A DNA stretch of 64,000 bases, from the NCBI RefSeq assembly GCF_008370685.1, contig NZ_VTZU01000022.1, forward strand, positions 28,271 through 92,270, written 5' to 3'. The translations under genes were made by a program, and so were the position numbers. This document shows positions 18,532 through 27,519 of this stretch, in pieces; positions within the stretch are counted from its first letter, which is position 1; each line of letters begins with the position of its first letter. The notes under the pieces are model-generated. The model saw only the letters and a list, made by a program, of their open reading frames with translations. It was not told where the DNA came from and searched no databases. The DNA comes from Aquimarina sp. RZ0 (GTDB lineage Bacteria > Bacteroidota > Bacteroidia > Flavobacteriales > Flavobacteriaceae).

Positions 18532-20317
18532 ATGAAATCACTTATACGATTTGTGATTAAAAAATTCGTATAAATTCATTGAATTATTTTTTCTTTATGC
18601 AAGGCAAAAAAATCAAGCATAGCTATAGCTACGGTTTATTTTTTAAACGAAGTAGAAAGGAAAAAGAAACGATGAATATGCGAAATTTTTAGTTATAAAT
18701 CGTATTAACACTGGGATATGCATAATATTATGCCTATCGTATTCTTTTGCACAGACAAATAATTCAATTATTATTGACCAGATAGGAGAAGGTAATGTAA
18801 ACGATATCACTTAAACAGGAATAAATAATGAAATTATCATTTCCAAAACCGGGGATAACAATACGACTACAAACATACAAGGAACAGAAGACATTAGTCT
18901 TGGAGATAGAAATATTACACAAAATCAAAAGGGTCGTTTTAAGAGTCTAAAAACAGAACAACTAGGAAGTTTTAACAGTATTAATCAATTGCAGAAAGGG
19001 TATTACAATCAGGCAGAAGCGAATCAGCAAATTTCTTTTGCTACCATTATTGATCAGGAACAAATCGGAGATTTTAATAAAGCACTAGGAATTCATAACG
19101 GACGTCTGTTTGATGCTGATGACAATCCCGTTCCTGGAAATAAAATAGTGCAGTATCAAGAAGGTTTTGGAAATTCGGTAATTTCTAACATAAGTGAAGG
19201 TATTTCTTCTGAACAAAGCCAAATAGGTCTCGAAAATACATCTTCTGTTTTTTCATTTACTCTTACTGGTTCTATTATTAATCAGCAGCAAGAGGGCACC
19301 AGAAATACAGCAAATGCAAATTCATTTGTAAATTTTGGCGGGTCATTTATCAATCAATTACAAAAAGGTGTGGAAAAAAATAGTGCAAATATTAAAATAT
19401 CCTCATTTGATTTTGGTAATGCTACTCAGGAACAAATTGGAGAAAATAATATAGCAGATGCTAATATTCTTGATAGTGGTCTAAAACAGTTTCAGGACAG
19501 AAGAAGTAATATCTTAACTTTTGACGGAGATGCTACCTTTGCTGAACAGATTCAAATGGGTGATAGAAATCAGGCATCTATTATAGCATTAGGGGTCATC
19601 GAGGTAAATGGTGAAATAGTTAGCGGAATTAATGTAGAGCAAATCCAAGAAGGTCAAGAAAATATAGCAATGGCGGATTTAAATAACAGTGTGACTTTTT
19701 CTCATATTAATGTTCAACAAACTCAAAATGGTCAGAAAAATATCGTAATTGCGGATATAAAACTGCCAAGGGGAGCTAATTTTATACAACATAATTTTAA
19801 GCAAAATCAGGAAGGGTTTAAAAACATGGCGGGAATGAACGCTAGTCCTGACCAAATAGAGAATGGTAAAATTGAAATTAAACAAATACAATCAGGAGAT
19901 GAAAATACAATTACCACCACCATAACAGGAATTGGTGATGCTGAAGGAATACAACACGGTAATTTTAATCAAATAGAACAAACCCTTAATACAGGAGGAC
20001 TTGTGATGGCCAATCAATATGGTTCTGAAAATACAGTTACGCAAGTTCAAAATGGTATTGGCAATGAGAGTATCGCCTCCCAAGGAACCACTATAGAGCT
20101 CGCAAGTCTAAATACAAATCTCATCAGAAAATAGTATTAATACCCTGCAAAATGGGATTAGAAATAACTCTGAAACCATTCAGTCAGGAACTAAAAATAC
20201 TATTGTTAATACGCAGGTTGGTAATGAAAACCAACTATTAACACGCAGCAGGGTGATCAATTATCTATTAATATTATGCAATCTGGAAACGCTAACAACA
20301 CAACGATCAGGCAATAG
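18532..20317 (+). pseudogene. Curlin-repeat (CsgA/B-like) secreted protein gene, disrupted
   Basis: The gene starts with ATG AAA TCA CTT at 18532, is then interrupted by the palindromic element at 18544-18705, and resumes as NTGICIILCLSYSFAQ, which completes a signal peptide if the element plus one T (706) is removed. The mature part is made of curlin-like repeats of the form Q-x-G-x-x-N-x-A (DQIGEGNVND, EQIGDFNKA, NQLQKG, IQMGDRNQA and many others). Further lesions are an in-frame TAA at 18812, where CAA (Gln) would fit the repeat, an extra A in the A-run at 20128-20131, and a missing base near 20232. Reading through these continues the repeats to TIRQ and a TAG at 20315-20317. The long uninterrupted frame at 18989-20134 is therefore a fragment. 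Curlin-repeat proteins form functional amyloid; no csg export genes are in the window. Confidence 0.85.
18544..18705 (+). mobile_element. Family A palindromic element, copy 2 (162 bp), inside the curlin gene
   Basis: Identical to the copy at 44519-44680. It runs from ATACGATTTGTGATT to TATAAATCGTAT and is an imperfect palindrome centred on TAGCTATAGCTA at 18620-18631. It splits the signal-peptide codons of the curlin-repeat pseudogene, so this site was a coding sequence before insertion. Confidence 0.9.
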
Positions 20318-20340
20318 AAAATTAGGAAATTTGAACAAAA

Positions 20341-20396
20341 AAAATAATAAAGCTGCAATTTTTAATGAGTTTGCTGCTTTATTATTATTATTTTTT
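20341..20396 (+). terminator. Terminator after the curlin-repeat pseudogene
   Basis: AATAATAAAGCTGCAA at 20343-20358 pairs with TTGCTGCTTTATTATT at 20371-20386 (one mismatch), followed by ATTATTTTTT. Its preserved form suggests the pseudogene decayed recently. Confidence 0.75.
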
Positions 20397-20437
20397 AATT
20401 TGAATTTCTTGCTTTTATCATTGAACTCTTCTTGAGT

Positions 20438-21169
20438 TCATTTAAAATAATCCAGCAGTACCTTTTTTTTTGAAGAAGACACCATAATTTCTTTTCCAGA
20501 TGATAACACAACACTCCCTCCTTTTCCTTTTTTATATCTGATCACTCTATCCACATTTACTAAATAACTTTTATGAATTCTAACAAAACCATAATCAGAT
20601 AGAGAATCTTCAAAATACTTCAAAGTTTTACTTACTAATTTCTGCCCTTGTTCTAGATATATATGTGTATAATTATCATCTGCCTGACAATACAAAATCT
20701 TAGGTATCTCCAACACTTCGAAACCATCTTGTTTTGGTATTGTAATTTTTCCCTTAGCCGTATTCACTTTTGGGGTTAATACCTGATCCTGAAGCTCTGT
20801 CTCTCTTTCCTTTATATAACTTACATGATTTACAGCTTTGATGAGATCATCAATCGCAATTGGTTTTAACAAATAATACGTCGCCTGAGCATTTAATGCA
20901 TCCACAGCATAATGATTATAAGCAGTTACAAATACGGTCTCAAAAGTTCTATCTGGCACCTGTTCTAATAAATCAAAAGCGTTACCATAGGGCATTTCTA
21001 CATCAAGAAATAACAAATCAGGTTCATTGGATTCAAGAAGTATCAGCGTATCCTGAACGCTTGCGGCTTCACCCAATATCTCTACTGACGGACAATATTT
21101 GGTCACATAATTTCTAAGGATGGCTCTACTATTAGCTTCATCATCCACAATAATTGCAGTTAAATTCAC
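20438..21169 (-). CDS. LytTR-family response regulator
   Basis: A 243-residue protein. The receiver domain (about 1-120) has the acidic pair in IIVDDE and phospho-acceptor Asp56 in LLFLDVEMP; the switch Thr/Lys region is VFVTAYN and LLKPI. A LytTR DNA-binding domain covers about 140-243 (DDNYTHIYLEQGQ, FVRIHKSYLVNVDRVIRYKK). It is the cognate partner of the histidine kinase encoded 13 bp upstream. The targets are unknown; LytTR regulators often control cell-surface or extracellular genes. Confidence 0.93.
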   Translation of the reverse strand: MNLTAIIVDDEANSRAILRNYVTKYCPSVEILGEAASVQDTLILLESNEPDLLFLDVEMPYGNAFDLLEQVPDRTFETVFVTAYNHYAVDALNAQATYYLLKPIAIDDLIKAVNHVSYIKERETELQDQVLTPKVNTAKGKITIPKQDGFEVLEIPKILYCQADDNYTHIYLEQGQKLVSKTLKYFEDSLSDYGFVRIHKSYLVNVDRVIRYKKGKGGSVVLSSGKEIMVSSSKKKVLLDYFK

Positions 21170-21182
21170 AATGATTCTTTTT

Positions 21183-23447
21183 TTATACGCTATTATTTTC
21201 TTTTTTAAGTATCAATTTCACCTGAGTTCCTTGAGAATTATCAAGATCTGTGATAAAAACATCAACCTTATCTTTGTACATAGTATTCAGGATATGTATT
21301 CTTTTTTTGATATTGCTCATCCCTTTAGAATTCTGCTTCTTTTGGTTTTGCGTTTTTAATGCTTTGGATCTTTCTCTTCCAATACCATTATCTTCAATTA
21401 TTATTTCAATACTATTAGGTGTCGTCTTTGTAAAATTTATTGAGAGTAAACCTTTTTCAGTTTTGTATCGCAATCCATGCCAAACGGCATTTTCTATATA
21501 CGGCTGTAATAGCATTGGAGGTATCATAAAAGAGGCAATATCAATCTCTGGATCTACTTTTATATGATATTCAAACTTATCCTGAAACCTAAAATGTTCT
21601 AATTTTACATATAACTCTAACAATTCAATTTCCTTTTTTAGCGGAATAAAATCTTCTTCACTATTTTCGAGAACGGTTCTCATAAGCAAAGAAAAATCTG
21701 TAAGATATCTATTCGCGGCTCTCTCATCACTGGTAGCAATAAATGTGTTTACAGAATTTAATGCATTAAAGATAAAATGTGGATTCATTTGCGACCGCAA
21801 TGATTTTAGTGCTAGTAGATTATTAGCATACCGTTGCTGTCTCATATTACGAAACATTAGATAGCCAGCAAATAACAATAATAGCGTCAATCCTAATAAT
21901 GAATAGATAACTATTTGCTGGCGTATGCTTTGTTGGTCTGCTAATTCTCTGGATGCAATTGCTAATTTATACTTACTCTCATTTAATTCTCTATCCTTTT
22001 CTAATGTAGTAATCCGGTTTGCCTTTTGTGCCAATTCTCTACTAAAACGGGTTGCCTGCGATATTTCCTGTTCTTTTTGGATATAAAGTTTATCAATAAT
22101 AACCTCATATTCTTTAAATGCTTCAGAAGCTTTTTTTAACTCTCCTTTTGCACGATATACTCCTCCCAGCTTACGGGTAGCATCTTTTTGAACTACCAAA
22201 TCATTTTCTGATTCAGCTTTTTTAATGCTTTCTTCATAATAGGTAATGGCTTCATCATACTCCTTTTGTGCAGCAAAAGCATTGGCTATCTTATAATTTT
22301 GCACTTGCGAGGTGATGGCTCGATCATCAGTTGATTCTGGTATGATCGAATCTGTAAACTCACCTCCCTCATTAGTATCTTTGATTTCTGCAATATCTTC
22401 TAATGCTTCTTTTCGCAATTGTATTTCTTTGTCAAAACTATTATTCTTACTATAAAAATCGGCTGCTTTAGCTCTTTGCCTCGCAGCAGTTTTTTTACTT
22501 CTTCGGCTTGCCAGTGCTACAGAATTATCCAGATACCTTCTGGCACCGCCAATATTACCTTGAGTCTGTAAGACATCTGCTAATTTAGAATTTAATGCAA
22601 TCACAACATCTTCTATTTTATTTTTCTTTGCCAGTGATAATGCATCTCTATAATTCTGTACCGCACTAATTTCATTTTTCAACCCTCTATAACTATCACC
22701 CAATCCTTCGTAAACCTTTATTTTTTGTAAATAACTCAGTTTAGATTTCTGTAATTCAGTAAATGTTTTTAAAGCATTCTTATAATTTTCACTCTGCAAT
22801 TGGACCTCCCCCAATTTTATTTTCACATCTTTACTGTACTTATTACTAAGGCTTGTGATATAATTACTTTCGGCAATGTCAGGTTGTTTCCAATATCGAT
22901 ACACATCTGCTAGTGTCTCAAACAATTCAGCTTTTTTCTCATCTGCAAAAGGATCATCTTTTTCTATGGTTTCTAAAGCTTTGGTGATATAATCGATACT
23001 TATAGAAGCTTCTTTTTTTAATGCTTTTCTTGCTGCTGCCAGATTTGCACCATAGGCGGCAGCAGCTTTTTTTTGTTTTTTGAGACTTCCTTTATTCCTG
23101 GCAGGGTTTTCTTTTACCATAATATCAATACGATCATTCCCTTTGATGGTATAGAAGATCGTCTGGAAACTATCATGTCTAATCATAATTTCATCTCCTA
23201 CCCTAGCCTCTATCCTAAAATCACCAAAGCTATTGGTTTTATAATTCCCTCTTCCCGGCACTTGTATTTCTACATTTTCTATCGGCTTAAAAGTACTTTC
23301 TTCTTTTACTGTGCCCCTTATCATCATCATAGAAGAATCTGGAGCAGTATTCAGCTTTTCATTTTGTTGACTATAAACGAGAGTAGACAACATACAAACA
23401 AACCAAAACACGAAGGTTACTTTTTTTGTATAATCATAGATAAACAT
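21183..23447 (-). CDS. TPR-containing sensor histidine kinase (LytS/YpdA type)
   Basis: 754 residues. A signal peptide is followed by a carboxypeptidase-regulatory-like domain (about 40-115; MIRGTVKEESTFKPIENVEI). A TPR array spans about 150-450, then a coiled coil, one transmembrane segment near residue 510-528 (YSLLGLTLLLLFAGYLM), and the His_kinase domain with LRSQMNPHFIFNALN (His near 555). A HATPase part with EDNGIGRERS follows. The periplasmic TPR part is likely the sensor. It forms a two-gene operon with the LytTR regulator. Confidence 0.9.
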   Translation of the reverse strand: MFIYDYTKKVTFVFWFVCMLSTLVYSQQNEKLNTAPDSSMMMIRGTVKEESTFKPIENVEIQVPGRGNYKTNSFGDFRIEARVGDEIMIRHDSFQTIFYTIKGNDRIDIMVKENPARNKGSLKKQKKAAAAYGANLAAARKALKKEASISIDYITKALETIEKDDPFADEKKAELFETLADVYRYWKQPDIAESNYITSLSNKYSKDVKIKLGEVQLQSENYKNALKTFTELQKSKLSYLQKIKVYEGLGDSYRGLKNEISAVQNYRDALSLAKKNKIEDVVIALNSKLADVLQTQGNIGGARRYLDNSVALASRRSKKTAARQRAKAADFYSKNNSFDKEIQLRKEALEDIAEIKDTNEGGEFTDSIIPESTDDRAITSQVQNYKIANAFAAQKEYDEAITYYEESIKKAESENDLVVQKDATRKLGGVYRAKGELKKASEAFKEYEVIIDKLYIQKEQEISQATRFSRELAQKANRITTLEKDRELNESKYKLAIASRELADQQSIRQQIVIYSLLGLTLLLLFAGYLMFRNMRQQRYANNLLALKSLRSQMNPHFIFNALNSVNTFIATSDERAANRYLTDFSLLMRTVLENSEEDFIPLKKEIELLELYVKLEHFRFQDKFEYHIKVDPEIDIASFMIPPMLLQPYIENAVWHGLRYKTEKGLLSINFTKTTPNSIEIIIEDNGIGRERSKALKTQNQKKQNSKGMSNIKKRIHILNTMYKDKVDVFITDLDNSQGTQVKLILKKENNSV

Positions 23448-23651
23448 AGGTAAACTTACTCTATTTCTTTTGGATAAGAAAACGGGGGATTAGCAACTTC
23501 TTCGTTTTTTTAATAATTAATCAGGTCGAATTCCCTTTTTCCTATATCCAAATAAGGCATTTACTCATCCATACTTATCTTTTACTCATTCTCATTTTTT
23601 ATCTAAAAAAGTTCATTCTAGTTTTATCTAAAATTTAAAAAAAGCAACATT

Positions 23652-24824
23652 ATGAAGTCAATATGTTTATGGAGTATGGTAAGCTTATTATTTATTTCTA
23701 TTTCGTGTAATGCCAAAAATGAGAAAAAATTTGAACCAGGTATCAGAACAGAAGGAGTACATCGGATTTACACAACCAAAACTGACCCAAATACAAAAAA
23801 CATTCAGGTTGCATTATTATTAGACACTAGCAATAGTATGGATGGACTTATCAACCAAGCCAAATCCCAGTTATGGGAGATTGTGAATGAATTGTCATAT
23901 GCCAAATGTAAACACTATCAAATAAAACTACAAATTGCTTTGTATGAGTATGGAAATGATCGCTTACCATCAAAAGAAGGTTATATCAGACAGGTGCTTC
24001 CTTTTTCTGATGATTTAGACGAGATATCAAAAGAGCTATTCGCACTCACTACTAATGGAGGAAATGAATATTGCGGCAAAGTAATCAACACCTCTATTCA
24101 ACAATTGGATTGGAAAAAAAATAATGATCATTTAAAACTCATTTTTATTGCAGGAAATGAGCCTTTCACTCAGGGACCTGTACATTATAATGATGCTGCT
24201 ACAGATGCCAAAGAAAAAGATATTACCATCAACACAATATTCTGTGGTAACTATAGACAAGGAATAGAAACAATGTGGAAAGATGCAGCAAATATTACTA
24301 ATGGAGAATATAGTGCAATAGATCATAATCGTAAAACTATACACATAGTTACACCTTATGATGATATTATTCTTCAATTAAACAGAAGGTTAAACAACAC
24401 ATATATTTATTATGGACAAGAAGGTTCTAAAAAAATGAGCCTGCAATCGGAGCAAGATACAAACGCTCAATCTTATGGTGCTGCCAATGCTGTAAGTAGA
24501 ACGATTAGTAAAAGTTCTGCCTTTTATAAAAACAAAAGCTGGGATCTTGTAGATGCTATAGAAGATAAAAATTTTAATTTAGAAGAGATTTCTAAAGAAC
24601 AATTACCCTCAGAGCTCAAGAATAAATCTAAAGGTGAGATAAAGCAATATATCTCAACTAAAAGCAATGAACGCAAAGAGATACAGAAAAAAATACAGGA
24701 GCTCAATAAAAAGCGTATCAACTATATCAAAAACAATGGTAATAAAGATGAATCTAATCTGGAAGCTGCATTAATAAACGCCATAAAAACTCAGGGAAAA
24801 AGAAAGTCTTTTAGTTGGGAATAA
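23652..24824 (+). CDS. von Willebrand factor A domain lipoprotein
   Basis: Encodes 390 residues. The lipobox is LLFISISC (Cys19). A vWA domain begins near residue 50; its MIDAS motif is LLLDTSNSMDG (Asp58, Ser60, Ser62), so metal binding is likely retained. The C-terminal 100 residues are Lys/Glu-rich and coiled coil. vWA lipoproteins mediate protein contacts at the cell envelope, but I cannot assign a partner. The gene converges on the PorP/SprF gene, with a shared bidirectional terminator between them. Confidence 0.8.
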   Translation: MKSICLWSMVSLLFISISCNAKNEKKFEPGIRTEGVHRIYTTKTDPNTKNIQVALLLDTSNSMDGLINQAKSQLWEIVNELSYAKCKHYQIKLQIALYEYGNDRLPSKEGYIRQVLPFSDDLDEISKELFALTTNGGNEYCGKVINTSIQQLDWKKNNDHLKLIFIAGNEPFTQGPVHYNDAATDAKEKDITINTIFCGNYRQGIETMWKDAANITNGEYSAIDHNRKTIHIVTPYDDIILQLNRRLNNTYIYYGQEGSKKMSLQSEQDTNAQSYGAANAVSRTISKSSAFYKNKSWDLVDAIEDKNFNLEEISKEQLPSELKNKSKGEIKQYISTKSNERKEIQKKIQELNKKRINYIKNNGNKDESNLEAALINAIKTQGKRKSFSWE

Positions 24825-24872
24825 ATATCAAAATCCAGCTTCTAAGAAAGTAATATATCGTAAAACCACTAC

Positions 24873-24901
24873 AGAAAGACTAACAAAAGGTTAGTCTTTC
24901 T
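24873..24901. terminator. Bidirectional terminator
   Basis: AGAAAGACTAAC, loop AAAA, GGTTAGTCTTTCT: a near-perfect 12-bp stem between the convergent vWA and PorP/SprF genes. Confidence 0.8.
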
Positions 24902-24922
24902 ATTATAAAAGTCATTTTTAAT

Positions 24923-25957
24923 CTATTGATCATTTACAGCAGGGCAATGACAATTCCAACGTTCTTTACGTCTCGCAAAATCATATCCTAAAGTCAGCTG
25001 ATGAAATCCTCCATTAGTCAATACTACAGAATTAGATTGATAGCTATATGTATATCCTACCATCCATTTTTTATAATTGATTCCTAAAAATGGTGTGATA
25101 TATTGTAGCTTTTGACTTTCTATAGCTACTCCAGTTTGAGAAAACTCTGCTCCATCAAAATTACGTCTATAAGATAATCCTCCCCATAAGGTAGCTAACC
25201 CGCCAAAGCTTCTATAGACCTTTAGATTAGCATCTATTGCACTCTCCTGTGTTTGATCAGTGGCTTGATACAAAAGAGAAGGCTCCAAACTCCAGGGACT
25301 AGTCCCCAAACCAAAAACGCGTCCCAAAGAGAAGATATACCTGCGTTGATTATTAGAATCCCGTATAGATGCACCACTATCTGTATTATCAAATATTTCT
25401 CTTGCAGTCGGCAGAAGGTTTTTTACAGTAAAATGAGCAAACCAATCCAAATAATTATAAGACATCCCTACATCTACATTAAAATATCCTTGTCTCTGTA
25501 TCTGATTGGGAGCCACTACAGGATCAGGATCCGTAGGATCAAAAAGATCTCTAACATCAACACTTGATTGAATAAAAGCTCCACTCATCCCAAAAGATAA
25601 CATATTGAGATCTGTACGATCTCTCGAAAACAGTAAATGATATGCAAAAGTCGCATATACACCTGTCTGTGAAAAACGTCCATTTTCATCTGTATAAATA
25701 ATTCCACCCAACCCTATCTTATCGCCAGTTCTAAAATTAAAATTAGCAGATTGAGTATTGGGAGCATCATCTATGGCAAACCATTGTTTTCTTGCAGTAA
25801 GCCTTATTTTATTAGAATTAGCAGCACCCGCCATAGAAGGATGAACCAGGTATAAGTTATCAGAAAGGTAGTCTGCATAGACTGGAATCCCTTCTTGGGA
25901 AAAAGTGAATTGTGACACCAGCATAGCAAACAACAAATAATATTTCTTCAAATTCAT
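24923..25957 (-). CDS. PorP/SprF-family type IX secretion membrane protein
   Basis: The product is 344 residues with a signal peptide (cut near QFTFSQ). The start EGIPVYADYLSDNLYLVHPS followed by MAGAANSNKIRLTARKQW is the standard PorP/SprF opening. The barrel ends with GGFHQLTLGYDF and a short CHCPAVNDQ tail with two cysteines. PorP/SprF proteins are outer-membrane partners that help secrete or anchor T9SS substrates such as SprB adhesins. No large adhesin gene lies next to it here, so its cargo cannot be named. Confidence 0.9.
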   Translation of the reverse strand: MNLKKYYLLFAMLVSQFTFSQEGIPVYADYLSDNLYLVHPSMAGAANSNKIRLTARKQWFAIDDAPNTQSANFNFRTGDKIGLGGIIYTDENGRFSQTGVYATFAYHLLFSRDRTDLNMLSFGMSGAFIQSSVDVRDLFDPTDPDPVVAPNQIQRQGYFNVDVGMSYNYLDWFAHFTVKNLLPTAREIFDNTDSGASIRDSNNQRRYIFSLGRVFGLGTSPWSLEPSLLYQATDQTQESAIDANLKVYRSFGGLATLWGGLSYRRNFDGAEFSQTGVAIESQKLQYITPFLGINYKKWMVGYTYSYQSNSVVLTNGGFHQLTLGYDFARRKERWNCHCPAVNDQ

Positions 25958-26178
25958 TATAGGTGTTATGTTTAAAAAAAGGGGAAAATAGGTTAATTAT
26001 GCCAATATAAACTTTTTAATAAAGCTTATATTGTAGGGCTTTAATATTTCTTTTTTAATTTAAAATATTAATTAATATAAGTTCCAAATATATAAATTTT
26101 TGTAACAACATCTATTCTTGCCCAATTATTATAACGTTCTTACTGTGTTAATCCTTAAAAATATCACTTGACTTTTGG

Positions 26179-26186
26179 TAAATTTG
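26179..26186 (+). promoter_or_regulatory. -7 promoter element of the Nfu gene
   Basis: TAAATTTG fits TAnnTTTG exactly and lies only 14 bp before the ATG at 26201, so the leader would be very short. No convincing TTTG is seen upstream at the usual distance. Confidence 0.5.
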
Positions 26187-26200
26187 TCAAAAATAAGAAT

Positions 26201-27106
26201 ATGGAAAAGAATTTTGAGATAAAAATAGAACCTACCTCCAATGCAAGTATTATAAAATTTGAGGCAAACTACTTCTTAACAGAACATACAAGCTATGAGT
26301 TTGAGAATATAGATCAAGCAAAAAATTCGCCATTAGCGCAACAATTATTTTATCTCCCTTTTGTAAAAAGAGTATTCATTGCGCAAAATTTTATTGCTAT
26401 AGATAAATTCGACATTGTAGAATGGGCAGATGTACAGGAGGAAGTAGCACAACAAATCAAAGAATACTTAAATAGTGGACAAACAGTTATCAATACATCT
26501 GAAACTTCTAAAAAAGTTCCGATAACTATTTATGCAGAAAGCACACCTAATCCAGCCGTATTAAAATTTGTTGCTAATAAAAAACTGGTAATAACCGGGC
26601 ACGAATTTAAAAACATCGATGATACTAAGGAGGCTCCACTGGCAGAGAAATTGTTTCATTTCCCTTTTGTAAAAGAAGTATATATTGACGAAAATTATAT
26701 TTCGATTAATAAATATGACATGGCCGACTGGAATGATGTCACACTGGAAATCAGAGAATTTCTGAGAGAATATCTGGAACAAGGAAAAGAAGTATTATCG
26801 GCCAATGCTACTTCTACCAAAGGTGAAGCAGGAAAACAAGCCGATGTTGACTTCGAAAAATTGGACGAAGTGTCAAAAGATATTGTAAATATTATAGACG
26901 AATATATTAAGCCAGCTGTTGCTAGTGACGGAGGTAATATTATGTTTGACTCTTATGACCCAGAAAGCAAAGTAGTAAAAGTAATTTTACAAGGTGCCTG
27001 TAGCGGATGTCCTTCTTCTACTTTTACTTTAAAAAATGGTATAGAAAACATGCTTAAAGAAATGCTTAAAGATAAAGTAGCTTCTGTTGAAGCTGTCAAT
27101 GGGTAG
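26201..27106 (+). CDS. Nfu/NifU-family Fe-S cluster scaffold with two Nfu_N domains
   Basis: 301 residues from the ATG at 26201; an in-frame TTG at 26168 is less likely because it is upstream of the -7 element. Residues about 1-85 and 105-195 are two copies of the Nfu N-terminal domain: each contains a KNSPLAQQLF or KEAPLAEKLF motif, then FPFVK, then an INKYDM/IDKFDI segment and WADV/WNDV. The C-terminal NifU domain (about 215-301) has the cluster-binding CxxC in GACSGCPSS (Cys267, Cys270). It likely carries and transfers Fe-S clusters. The doubled N domain is common in flavobacteria. Confidence 0.88.
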   Translation: MEKNFEIKIEPTSNASIIKFEANYFLTEHTSYEFENIDQAKNSPLAQQLFYLPFVKRVFIAQNFIAIDKFDIVEWADVQEEVAQQIKEYLNSGQTVINTSETSKKVPITIYAESTPNPAVLKFVANKKLVITGHEFKNIDDTKEAPLAEKLFHFPFVKEVYIDENYISINKYDMADWNDVTLEIREFLREYLEQGKEVLSANATSTKGEAGKQADVDFEKLDEVSKDIVNIIDEYIKPAVASDGGNIMFDSYDPESKVVKVILQGACSGCPSSTFTLKNGIENMLKEMLKDKVASVEAVNG

Positions 27107-27234
27107 TTTGTCGAACAAATTACAGGTATATCGAAAAAACCATTAAAATAACTGGAGTTAATATTTCAAAAAGACTAAAGTATCTTGTATATTAGAGACT
27201 CTTTATTCAAATTATTAACTAAAAAATTATTAAA

Positions 27235-27435
27235 ATGGCAATTGTTAAAGTAATAGAGGTAATCGCAAGTTCTGAAAAAGGCTGGGAAGATGCTACCAAA
27301 AATGGCATAAAACAAGCTGGAAAAACAGTAAAAAATATTCTATCCGCCTGGGTTTCTGATCAAAAAGTCATTGTAAAAGATAATGAGGTAACAGAATTTC
27401 GAGTAAATCTTAAAATATCTTTTGAGATAAAATAA
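27235..27435 (+). CDS. Dodecin family protein
   Basis: It specifies 66 residues, the standard dodecin size. The sequence MAIVKVIEVIASSEKGWEDA, NGIKQAGKTVKNI and a final EFRVNLKISFEIK strand match the family. Dodecins form dodecameric shells that bind flavins or coenzyme A and buffer free flavin in the cytoplasm. It is followed by a strong terminator at 27456-27496. Confidence 0.92.
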   Translation: MAIVKVIEVIASSEKGWEDATKNGIKQAGKTVKNILSAWVSDQKVIVKDNEVTEFRVNLKISFEIK

Positions 27436-27455
27436 AGATTTATTTTTTAAAATAT

Positions 27456-27496
27456 AAAAAGCATCCTACTTTTTTAGGATGCTTTTTATATTTTTA
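27456..27496 (+). terminator. Terminator of the dodecin gene
   Basis: AAAAAGCATCCTA, loop CTTTTT, TAGGATGCTTTTT, then TATATTTTT: a 13-bp perfect stem and T-rich tail, 20 bp after the dodecin stop. Confidence 0.88.
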
Positions 27497-27519
27497 GAGA
27501 TTACTTAAAAATTATTCCA

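Noticed and set aside
18989..20134. A 381-residue open frame that could be taken as a complete curlin-type gene
   Set aside because: It has no plausible start or signal peptide of its own; the same repeats continue upstream to the ATG at 18532 and downstream to 20317 in other frames, so it is part of a pseudogene.
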